This document shows positions 56,001 to 64,000 of a stretch of 64,000 bases of DNA, one piece after another; the stretch's first letter is position 1, and each line of letters begins with the position of its first letter. The DNA comes from Alitta virens (Eukaryota > Annelida > Polychaeta > Phyllodocida > Nereididae). A program made the translations under genes and the position numbers. The stretch lies in assembly GCA_932294295.1 (NCBI GenBank), contig OW028578.1, forward strand, positions 38,400,685 through 38,464,684, read 5' to 3'. A model generated the notes under the pieces. That model did not search any database, was not told the origin of the DNA, and was given only the letters and a program-made list of their open reading frames with translations.

Positions 56001-59000
56001 GGTAATCTATAGACTTTCTCAAAGGTCGAGGAGTGCAATACAATTTAGAATCTAGGTCATACGTAGTTTGGTGGACGGTCTTCCGAGGTAATTCTTACAC
56101 CACGCTATTACTATTGTTGTAATAATTACATTGAATAATTTAAACTTTTCTGCTTCATCCGTGACATCATGATGGTTTTACAGCCACTGATTGGTCCGTT
56201 CTGTAAACTCTGATGCTTAGAGCATGGTGTGACATCATGCCTACACATAGTAAAGCCAGTTGGACAGGAGTGTGATGTCACCGTTTACAACTATTCGAGT
56301 AGCTGGGTGACCTAATGGTTAAGGCATCCACCAATTCCACATTGGCCAGCTCTGCTAAAGGTGCTGGGACCCGGGTTCGATCCAAGGCCCAGGCACTATT
56401 CATGACCTACAGCCCAGCTGGATGTTGATCGCATGATATGTTAAATTGGAGGTGCCTTGTACTCAGTGTCAATGCTGAGGCAACTAAAAGCAACACCCGT
56501 GGGGTAAATGTGTACCATGGTGTAGACTCCAAGTCTTATCATCTCATCATTAAGTCTGTCTCAGGCTGCTGGTCATATAAGCTTACTAAGCCAGTAGCAT
56601 TGAGACGTTAGCATTCATCACACTAAAAGCTCAAAGCTTCTTAGTTTTGTAGCACTGTTGCTGATCGCCCTTTAGTAGCAACAAACACTACTTGTCATCA
56701 AACTGCTAAACTGTTTTGATAAAGTCTCAAATTTGTCAGAAAGGCTTTTACAAAAATGTCTTGTTAGGATTGAGTATATTGTTTTGTTTCTTTAGGAAAT
56801 GAAGCATAAAATTCATGCAAGCACAGGAGAAAACTACGACATATTTTTCTAAAAATCATATGAAAATTAAAGAATGATTTTACATAATTATTACAACGAT
56901 AACATGATGTAGATGGTTGTAGATGGTTGTAGCAAAAAAAAATGCTGTCATTATGCACAAAGTATGGTATGAAGTGATGTTATCTGTTTGCAATTTTCAG
57001 GCCGTATCAATAGCATCAATGGTGTTCTCCATTTTGAGCGCTCTCATCAGTGTTCCTATGTTCTCATTCGGAATATACTTTTTTGTGCTAACGTCTCCTG
57101 GTATATCAAGAATAAAAGATGAAGTAAGTTCACCGACGGATCTTTTTTAATCTATTCACCATATATATACAGCACCACCTCTGACCGTCAATATGTTTTG
57201 TATGATATTATCCTAGATGAGCCGATTTGCCTTTTAAGAACTTTCGCAGCAGTTAAATTTCTGAAATAACATTTCAAACAAAACTGGACTCACTGGTCTA
57301 ACGTTTTTTTATGCGAAACTGTTGTTTTCAGTTCATAACAAACCTGAGGCTAGTTTATTCTTGTTAGTCAAGGAATCTGTCCTTTCCGACGGCACCATTT
57401 TGTGTAAGCAATACATTGTGGGAGGAGCCAAAAATGAAAACGAGGGGCTGACGATTGACGTCATAAACAAACTATGTCACTTCAAGTCTTGTGATGTCAT
57501 CAGTATGTATTCTCCCATAATTCTCAGTGCAAAATGGCGATGAAGTTTTAAAATCAGAGCTGGGGTAGTTTTCAGAGAATAAATAACAATTTTCAGATCA
57601 CTGCCTTCATTTCTCTTCAAAAATAAGACTATACTTTGACTGCGAAAGTTTTTAGTGGGAAATTGGTCCAACCTCTGCAGAGGATAGATACGCCACGCCA
57701 TCTAATATTATCCCTACATCAAAAAGATATTTTCTAAAGTCAAAGATATCCAACCATATCCAGTTCCTGTTAGCTGTCTCTTTTTATTAACTATTTTCAC
57801 TAGTTGTGTACTTTTTCATTTGTTAGACTATACCACAAGTTGCAAGCAACATTAGTTGGTGGGGTACAATATATTTGTGTACCTAACCATATGTTGCATC
57901 CAACAGACAGGTGTATTTATTCCCCAATTGCAGCCATATCACATGAAATAGTGGGTGGCATGGGCTGGTTGCTTTCATATAACACAGAATGACGTTCATG
58001 CATGCCTAAATAAGAAAATAAAAGATATTGCTATTTCCAAATAAGGACCAAACGTGTATGGCCGCAAAAATTCTGGCACACTTACAGTTGAAATGACAGA
58101 TAAATACAAACTATATAATTATGGTTTGAGTAAATTGCATTAAGCCTAATTCCCATGCGAAATGTAAACTGTTTTTTATTAAATAATTCCAAAATTTTTC
58201 TTCCAATTTTAAAAAAGTTTGAAAAGACTGAAATTAATTGGGGAATAAAATGAAAACCACAACTTGGCACTGATCTGTTTCACAGATCAGACTGGGAGGA
58301 TGCTACGCACTCACCTTGTGTGATCTGTCACAGATCAGTAACTCATGTGGTTTTGCTATAGTACCTACATGACATTGATTGTTTAATCTATTATGAAATT
58401 AGTAACTGGATGTTTTCTTTCCCCCACAGTCTTTCATTATCATTGCTGCATGCACTGGAGTAATTACAGGCTTTAGTTTCCTGGAATTTATGGTTGCAAT
58501 TGCTGCATCTGCAATCACATGTCATGCATGCTGTTGCCGATCCAAACCACAAGTAAGTTGAACTCCAATACGTCTTCCAGCATTGAATACCTATAGTGTG
58601 CACGTTTCTATCTCACTGTAAAACAATCCATGTAGATTTCATGATTTTTTGTTTCCATGGCAACTACTTCAATGGCTAATCAAAATTTCTTGGCACTTCG
58701 AAGCTTGATGCCTGGTTATAATTCATTAAAAAATGAATAACATGATTAAATATTCTGTCCCTAGTGTCATGAATGGGTTGCCATGGGAACGTGTTTCACT
58801 GGCAATATCTCATGAAGCCACAATTGCCATGGCCATTTTGAGAAAGCTAACATTCTATTTGGCATTTGGGGGGTAATCATTCTGGGGCCGGCCAAAATTT
58901 CATGTTAACTTTCTAGTCCACAGGATATCGAGTGCAGCATGGTAACAGGTAAAAAATTCCTCTTCTTTTAAAGAAGATAACAACAAAACAGAAAGGATTG

Positions 59001-60424
59001 CAATTGAACATGCAGTAAATTGCCCTTTTTGGTCCAAACCATTGAACTTTATAATAATGGCATCATAAACTTTAAGGTAAAATTACCGCATCTCTAGATC
59101 GTTGTAGTTTCTATCGTAGTCAACAGTATGCTGGATAAACCTCATCACAGTTTGGTTAAATAATTTGCCTTTAGCAACTTTGAGCCCCAGCATGGCATTA
59201 GGAGTTGGGTAGATTTCCCTAGAACCACTTGTATGCATTCTTAGCTCTCTTGGTTAACCCCATGTTCAAGGATGAATGAAGTTGAGAAAGATGGGAATGG
59301 CCTGGCAAGGGTGAAATGGTTCAGTGTGTGTTCCACATACTGGCAGACTTTAAACTAAAATATTTACTTCATATTTACATTTAATATTTACTGATATCAG
59401 GATGATGAAAATTTCAGGTCTATCCGCCTAGAACAGTACAAACTCCTTATGGTATGTATTCATGGGCAACCTAAAATTTGATTTATTTTGTAATGATGTT
59501 AAGCCCATTTAAGTACTTATTTTAAAAAAATTTCAGTTTCACATGAACATGTTATGGCATCCACACCCTACCAATATCATGGACCTTACCAACATGACAA
59601 CTTGGCTTACCAACCCGACATGCCTTCCTATCAACCGTACTATCCCATTACCCATGGTAGTCGACCGCCAAATGTGGATAGTAATTGGCATGTGTATGGA
59701 AGAGAACCTCCTCCTAATTCATACTATATGTCAAAGGTATACAGTCATAGCTTACTGTCAAGATATTCTTTATATTTGTTTAGATGTTCATTATATTCAA
59801 CAAAAATACAGCATCAATGCCAAAGCCGAAGACATTTTTTAATGGTTATTATAGTTTTGAAGCTTTGTGAGATGCCAGAAATTTAAATTTTTCAAAATAC
59901 AAAAATGTGTATTCCCTATTTATTGGTCTTCTATAAAATCAATGATATTTCATACCTAATGGCATGGGGGACAAAAAAAACCCGAAGTTTGGTTACATTT
60001 TTGGACAGGATTAATTTAGCGTGAAGGGTTCACAGTATTTGTCCGCTCACCATCTAGTACTTTTGCATACATGCATTGAGTCTTTTGCATTAATGCATTG
60101 AGTCTTTTAATTCAACAATAGGAAAGAGCGAAGATGATGAGAAAGAAAGAAGACAAGAGGAAGGAAATGATCAGAAAAATTGAGAAGAAACACATCAAAG
60201 AAAGGGTAAAAGCAGAGAAGAGGAGAAAGGCAAAAACAAATAAATCCCGCAACTGGTATTCTGGAGGAGGAGGAGGCTGTGGTGGAGGAGGAGGCTATGA
60301 TGGGGGAGGAGGAGGAGGAGGAGATGGAGGAGGAGGAGGAGGAGGTTGTGGAGGAGGAGGAGGAGGAGGAGGAGGAGGAGGAGGTTGTGGAGGAGGAGGA
60401 GGAGGTTGTGGAGGAGGAGGTTGA
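52955..60424 (+). CDS. MS4A/CD20-like four-transmembrane protein, eight-exon gene model
   Basis: Exons: 52955-53050, 54550-54720, 55438-55485, 57001-57123, 58430-58552, 59418-59451, 59537-59736, 60122-60424 (stop TGA 60422-60424). Lengths sum to 1,098 bases and all junction phases agree (phase 0 except the 59451/59537 join, phase 1), predicting about 365 residues. Four hydrophobic helices (about 45-66, 78-99, 106-136, 148-178), short loops, a cytoplasmic N-terminus and tail, and small central exons fit the MS4A/CD20 family. Those are membrane proteins implicated in signalling and chemosensing in vertebrates. The tail has a Cys cluster (177-182), a Tyr/Pro-rich part, a Lys/Arg-rich part and poly-Gly, which is unusual for the family. 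The first exon is the least certain. Introns carry SINEs. Confidence 0.72.
54117..54190 (-). mobile_element. SINE family B fragment in MS4A-like intron 1
   Basis: 'acagatttaccccagggtta' and 'cctcagcatcgacatggag' are family-B words in reverse orientation. Confidence 0.5.
54550..54720 (+). CDS. MS4A-like gene, exon 2 (TM1 and most of TM2)
   Basis: Acceptor 'tatttccag' ends at 54549 and donor GTAAGT begins at 54721. The 57 codons include 'RKTARNLGIIHIFFAIIIAA', in the place of the conserved K-x-LG-x-I-x-I segment that starts TM1 in MS4A proteins, and the start of TM2 ('GVVIIITLVGPLI'). Confidence 0.82.
54775..54965 (-). mobile_element. SINE family B fragments in MS4A-like intron 2
   Basis: 'tgatgcctcagcctctcaat', 'tttttaccccatcggtaatg' and 'cctcagcattgacactgagg' are family-B body words in reverse orientation, fragmented. 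Confidence 0.5.
55438..55485 (+). CDS. MS4A-like gene, exon 3 (end of TM2)
   Basis: 48 bases between 'tttaatttcag' and GTGAGT: FFVAGVLEVVSATSKS. It corresponds to the family's FFIISGSLS-like end of TM2 and the short cytoplasmic loop; vertebrate MS4A genes also use a small exon here. Confidence 0.8.
56300..56615 (+). mobile_element. tRNA-derived SINE (family B), fullest copy, in MS4A-like intron 3
   Basis: The head reads 'ggtgacctaatggttaaggc' (A-box-like) and 'gggttcgatcc' (B-box-like, 56372-56382). The body runs in full family order to 'gccagtagcattgagacgtt'. Box spacing fits a pol III type 2 promoter. It is in the same strand as the host gene. Confidence 0.8.
57001..57123 (+). CDS. MS4A-like gene, exon 4 (TM3)
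   Basis: Acceptor 'caattttcag' ends at 57000 and donor GTAAGT begins at 57124. 41 codons with TM3 ('MVFSILSALISVPMFSFGIY') and a short extracellular loop. Confidence 0.82.
58430..58552 (+). CDS. MS4A-like gene, exon 5 (TM4)
   Basis: Acceptor 'ctttcccccacag' ends at 58429 and donor GTAAGT begins at 58553. TM4 ('FLEFMVAIAASAITCHACCC') ends in a cysteine cluster that could be palmitoylated (inference). Confidence 0.82.
59165..59312 (+). mobile_element. SINE family C 3' fragment in MS4A-like intron 5
   Basis: 'gagccccagcatggcattag', 'ttcaaggatgaatgaagttg' and 'gagaaag...ggcctggcaag' follow the family-C 3' order. Confidence 0.5.
59418..59451 (+). CDS. MS4A-like gene, exon 6
   Basis: 34-base microexon-like exon between 'gaaaatttcag' and GTATGT, encoding VYPPRTVQTPY plus one base. 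It starts the Tyr/Pro-rich tail and is the only phase-1 donor in the gene. Confidence 0.65.
59537..59736 (+). CDS. MS4A-like gene, exon 7 (Tyr/Pro-rich tail)
   Basis: Acceptor 'aaaatttcag' ends at 59536 and donor GTATAC begins at 59737. In the phase set by exon 6 it encodes repeated Y-Q/Y-x-P words ('YQYHGPYQHD', 'YQPDMPSYQPYYP', 'REPPPNSYYMSK'). Reading through the donor gives a further 49 codons to a stop at 59884, a possible alternative short end. Confidence 0.75.
60122..60424 (+). CDS. MS4A-like gene, exon 8 (Lys/Arg-rich and poly-Gly tail)
   Basis: Acceptor 'ttcaacaatag' ends at 60121. Phase 0 gives a highly charged segment ('KRKEMIRKIEKKHIKERVKA') and then a glycine tract broken by Cys, Tyr and Asp, to TGA. 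The poly-Gly is a GGA microsatellite, so its length probably varies. The coding sense rests on phase agreement and the downstream AATAAA. Confidence 0.6.
   Translation, partial: ERAKMMRKKEDKRKEMIRKIEKKHIKERVKAEKRRKAKTNKSRNWYSGGGGGCGGGGGYDGGGGGGGDGGGGGGGCGGGGGGGGGGGGCGGGGGGCGGGG
60257..60424 (+). repeat. (GGA)n microsatellite, coding for poly-Gly
   Basis: About 165 bases of GGA with scattered TGT, TAT, GAT and GGG codons. The strand is purine-pure over long runs. In another frame the same DNA reads as poly-Glu. Confidence 0.9.
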
Positions 60425-60599
60425 GGAGGTTAAAGGGTTAAAAATTGGGGGGTGGGTTGGTAAGGTAAGAGGAAGAAGAGGAGGGGAGGAGGAGCTGGAG
60501 GAAATGATTGAGGGGTACAACAAATGGAATGTGAAAACAGTGTACCTTGTTCAGAATCACTTTTCATAGCTTTAATTAATGTATTAACACAATTTCAAG

Positions 60600-60605
60600 A
60601 ATAAA
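60600..60605 (+). terminator. AATAAA poly(A) signal of the MS4A-like gene
   Basis: AATAAA about 176 bp after the stop codon, in the expected orientation and range. Confidence 0.6.
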
Positions 60606-61829
60606 CAAAACCCTCATGGTTCACGGTGGTTGTATTCAATGGAATTTCCTATTTTTAAGTTGAAGGCCACACCTCATGTAGTGGTCAGACCATGTTACGG
60701 CAGGGTTAACTCATTTAAATATAATGTTTGGGTCTCAGCTGATTGGCTAGTCTTGAGCACTATCTAGACATTTTTGCCGGTGCCTGTGCTGGAGTGTAGC
60801 AGACGTGGTATTATGGCAAAAAAAACAAAGACAATTTGGCACCATTTTTAAAGAGCACATGTTGTGATCCGTCAAACAGCGTGGGACAAATATGATAATT
60901 GCACGTTTAAACTGATGTACAAGGTATGAAAGAGATCAAGATAGACTATTAGAAACAACTAATAGCACTCAGATCAAAATATGGTGCCTCATTGGCACAT
61001 ATATCTTTTGTACAAAAATAAAATATCTATGGGTTTTGTGGCCTCCAATATTGAATGGACTCACCTGTGTTAGTCCCATTTCTGGGGAATGGCTTGGTTC
61101 TTTTTAATTTTTGAGTTGAAAGCCTATGTCTTATAGTCAATAGTACTGTAGATGTGTCAGCTTGTCATATCAGAAATATGTCAACTAATGGTCAACACTC
61201 GAGTTATATTTGCAGCAATTGTGTTTTATTTGCAGTTACCAATTTTCCTGGCTTTTAAAAAAGTAATCTAGGCCTAACTAATTAATATGTCACAGGCCTA
61301 TATGGAAAATAAATTGATTGATTGATTGATTGATTAATATTTTGGCCAATTATCTACATTTTTCATTTTTATAAATTATTTGTTTTACACAAAGAGTAAT
61401 AAGACATGGATGCAATTGTAAACGTACTGTACCATTGCCTTGTAAACAAGCAGCAGCCAACAATACAATTTGAGAATGTTTTTTTATATATAATGGCAAA
61501 TTATCTTTTTTAAAGTGAAAATACTAGATGTTATAAAAGCAAAATTTCAAGTCTGTGGGTATACATCTTGGGAAAATATGGATTTTCCACGTCTGCCCTG
61601 CACATGTCCCTGCCCTCTTGGATTATGCAAATATATCAGCTATATTTCTGCTAGGACATAAATGGTAAATGCAATCAGCACTAAAATATTTTAGATGAAG
61701 TAATTTACTGTGAGTAGTGAAGTTAAAAGGTAAAGGTAGGAGTGGTGTTTACTCGATCGTGGCACCCTAGCAGCCTCTCACTATAAAGCTGAATAACTAC
61801 ACTGAACCTGCCGGTGGACCTGTTCAAGC
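60606..61829. other. Stretch without a recognised gene
   Basis: Only a (GATT)n run at 61314-61335 stands out. Confidence 0.5.
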
Positions 61830-62010
61830 ATGAGCTTTTCTCAACTCCCTGGGGAGTATACAGCACCTTACACCGAATTACCTGCGGGGGGCTAAGCAGC
61901 TAAGCACTCTACTATCGTCTTCACTATCCATAGCCAGCTCCCCATTTACACTGAGGTGGATTGGAGTGAAGAGTAAAGATGATCTGCTCTGTTGACCATA
62001 ACATCTTATT
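61830..62010 (-). mobile_element. SINE family C fragment, minus strand
   Basis: 'cttttctcaactccctgggg' followed by 'agtatacagc' and 'tgaggtggattggagtgaag' follow the family-C order in reverse orientation. The head is decayed. Confidence 0.6.
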
Positions 62011-63229
62011 AAAGCTGTTTTGCATTTGTAAAGTAATGTTACATTAACTTGTGCCCATACAAACCTGACTAATAGCCTATGATTTAATTAATACTGTCTT
62101 CGTCTTCTCAGACTTTCACCAGACAATCACTGAATTTGCTGAAATTAACCCTGGGTCCCTGGCTAACATTCCATCGAAAAATCATGAAATATTAACAGGC
62201 TAGCTGTAACTTAGGGAGACTTTTGGTGGAGCGATAAATCCGTGAAAATACATTAATATTAAAACCATGTGTTCAGAAGTCAATTTGTAGATCATGTAAC
62301 TCAAACTTATATTGTTAAATGATCAGTCAGTAAACAGATAACCAAATATTACAATCTAATAATACGAAGTGTAAAAGTTTAGCCTTTTCTTGAATTTAGG
62401 ATTAGAGGTAAAGTTGCATTCACCTAAAAAGTGCCGATAATATCAAATGAAAGTTTTCCAGTATAACCACTGTATGACTAGTAGAGTATGTCTGAACAAA
62501 ATACAAAAGAATTCTGGGTTCAATACCTATAAGACTATAAAACAAATTATACCTGTCTTATTAAATTGCCTGATTAAAGGGATTTAGCATGCATGGGATT
62601 GCATAATGTTACAGCTATACATAATATAATAATTTGATTGTCTGTATCTGTGTAATGATATCATTAAATGTTCATCTGAAAAATATGTTTGATGAATGCC
62701 TGTGTCTTTTATGTCATGGGCAGAATTATAATGTGGGGCATATTTACTAGTGTGCATGCTTTAGGAGGGACGAATACTGCTGCAAGGCACTGTACTCTTA
62801 ATTCTAAAAAGATTTGTGATATCATTGAAACATACATAATTTCCACAATTAAGAAAAAAGTAAAAAATAAATATATGTCAATGTGAAGCTTTGAAAGTGA
62901 AAGTATTACGATTAAGACATTTTAAAAGCCAAATAACATGTGTTTAGGTACACTGGTAGGTAAGACCCAGTTTATACAGGTTTTAGAAAACATGAATTTT
63001 TCACAATATTATATAGTATTATTTATGGCCATAATGACACCAAAAGGCACAACAAAAATATTTTAGACATATAATAGCAAAGCATGTAGGTACAATAGTA
63101 TCAGAGTACTGCTTAGGAAAAGCAAAAAAATTTAAAAATGTTTTCCCAAATCCTTTAAACAAAGTTGAGACATGTCAATGAGAAAACTAATAAGATACAA
63201 ATTATATCAATGTTTATACAATAGTAGTA
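62011..63229. other. Stretch without a recognised gene
   Basis: AT-rich; the 65-residue frame at 62689-62886 has no recognised domain. Confidence 0.45.
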
Positions 63230-63239
63230 GTAAGAACAG

Positions 63240-63790
63240 TAGGATACCGGAATTTATAGTACTAAAATATACACCGGAGGGCAGTAAAAGCACCTGGATA
63301 TACACCTAACAAGTAGGTGCTGCCATCTACCTAGTAGTGTTATAGTAAACCCATGTTAACATGCTAATACCTGTATATAAACTAATTAGTGTATATACAT
63401 TAAAAAAATAAGCCAGGTATACTTATAAACGAATTACACAAATTACATCAATTAAGTTCACATAGTACACCCACTGTAAGTAGTGCAAGTAGAACTCATT
63501 CTGTGCTAACAATACCATGAGAGTATATATAGTTCTGTACAATAAGTTTATTAGTACACTGTATGTAATTAGTGTAATCTGTATTCTTAGTTTAGGTTAG
63601 TATACTGAGTGCAATAGTTCAATTAATGTAATGAGTGTCTTAGTTTACACAAGTCTACATATAGGTATTACTATATTAACAAAGGGCTGCTACTAAAATA
63701 ACCACCAGAGGGCAGTAAATATATCTACATATACACCTATCAAGGAGTTACTGCCACCATAGGAAAGTTAAGAAATATATACTGCCATAG
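63240..63790. repeat. Two diverged copies of a 'ggagggcagtaaa' block
   Basis: 63272-63345 and 63702-63760 share 'accggagggcagtaaa/accagagggcagtaaa', 'atatacacctaacaagtagg'-like text and 'tactgcca'. They lie about 430 bp apart in direct orientation. Confidence 0.55.
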
Positions 63791-63795
63791 CACAT

Positions 63796-64000
63796 GCTGA
63801 CTCAAAATCCGTGTATGAATTCCTAGGATGCCGGTGGCACGGTCACACATGCCTCAAAGACAGGCATGCTTGAGACCTCAGGACAGGGGCCACTCTGGAA
63901 AAGATCCAACAGAGAACACTCTCAAGGCTTAAAGAAATCAGTGACAAAGGGTACAACGTTGCTCATGTGTGGGAATGCCAGTTTGACAACATGGTAAAAT
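63796..64000 (+). pseudogene. Vsr/PD-(D/E)XK-like endonuclease fragment at window edge
   Basis: A + frame from about 63796 runs off the window with one TGA (63871-63873). It reads 'ADSKSVYEFLGCRWHGHTC', then after the stop 'LEKIQQRTLSRLKEISDKGY', then 'NVAHVWECQFDNMVK'. The G-C-x-W-H-G motif, the R-x-x-x-L...GY segment and V-W-E-C are the signature of Vsr-like restriction-fold endonucleases. Similar segments occur in metazoan proteins related to type-B DNA polymerases (Polinton or plasmid-like). The stop suggests decay, unless it is a sequence error. I cannot see the remainder. Confidence 0.5.

Noticed and set aside
57332..57403. Possible extra MS4A exon between 'tgttttcag' and GTAAGC
   Set aside because: In the phase required by exons 4 and 5 it contains an in-frame TAG.
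60279..60569. Poly-Glu frame over the GGA tract
   Set aside because: The splice acceptor at 60121 and the phase from exon 7 select the poly-Gly frame; the Glu frame has no upstream support.

Overview
The window looks like nuclear DNA from a multicellular animal, probably a marine invertebrate. It is AT-rich, its genes are split by GT-AG introns, and it is crowded with tRNA-derived SINEs, decayed non-LTR retrotransposons, a BEL/Pao LTR element and several terminal-inverted-repeat elements. I see no bacterial-style operon, rRNA, functional tRNA or CRISPR array. The phylum cannot be fixed from the sequence alone. Most open reading frames between these features are short and look like chance or repeat shadows.

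Two host genes are well supported, both on the + strand. At 26.4-29.7 kb, two exons joined in phase 0 encode a class B2/Methuselah-like seven-transmembrane receptor with an N-terminal somatomedin-B domain. At 53.0-60.4 kb, an eight-exon model encodes an MS4A/CD20-like four-transmembrane protein of about 365 residues. All its splice phases agree, and it ends in a Tyr/Pro-rich tail, a Lys/Arg-rich segment and a poly-glycine tract encoded by a GGA microsatellite. An AATAAA signal follows the stop.

Layout: 0-6.8 kb holds nested SINEs, a decayed minus-strand LINE and small inverted-repeat elements. 6.8-7.9 kb is a 1.1-kb minisatellite of 12/13-bp units. 9.6-15.45 kb is a direct tandem duplication of 2,923 bp, almost identical between copies. 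15.5-25 kb holds SINEs, a CTAGACAG minisatellite split by a SINE with a (TG)35 tail, LINE 3' ends and a hAT-like non-autonomous element. 26.4-29.7 kb is the receptor gene, followed by a Harbinger-transposase fragment at 30 kb, an inverted minisatellite at 31.8-32.1 kb, a perfect 46-bp palindrome at 33.7 kb and a 974-bp TIR element at 34.3-35.3 kb. At 35.4-44 kb an older element-like block (ORF with a membrane anchor) is split by a young BEL/Pao element at 36,608-43,196 on the minus strand, with 545-bp LTRs and a 5-bp target duplication. 44-52 kb holds SINE and LINE remnants. 53-60.4 kb is the MS4A-like gene. 60.6-63.2 kb is mostly featureless.

The last 205 bases hold a reading frame with one stop whose motifs resemble a Vsr/PD-(D/E)XK-like endonuclease domain. 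Such segments occur in metazoan proteins related to type-B DNA polymerases, so a larger element or gene may continue to the right.

Nothing here clearly forms a new multi-gene system. The strongest leads are the edge endonuclease fragment, the unusual tail of the MS4A-like protein, the SMB-7TM receptor, the 974-bp TIR element and the near-perfect 2.9-kb duplication.
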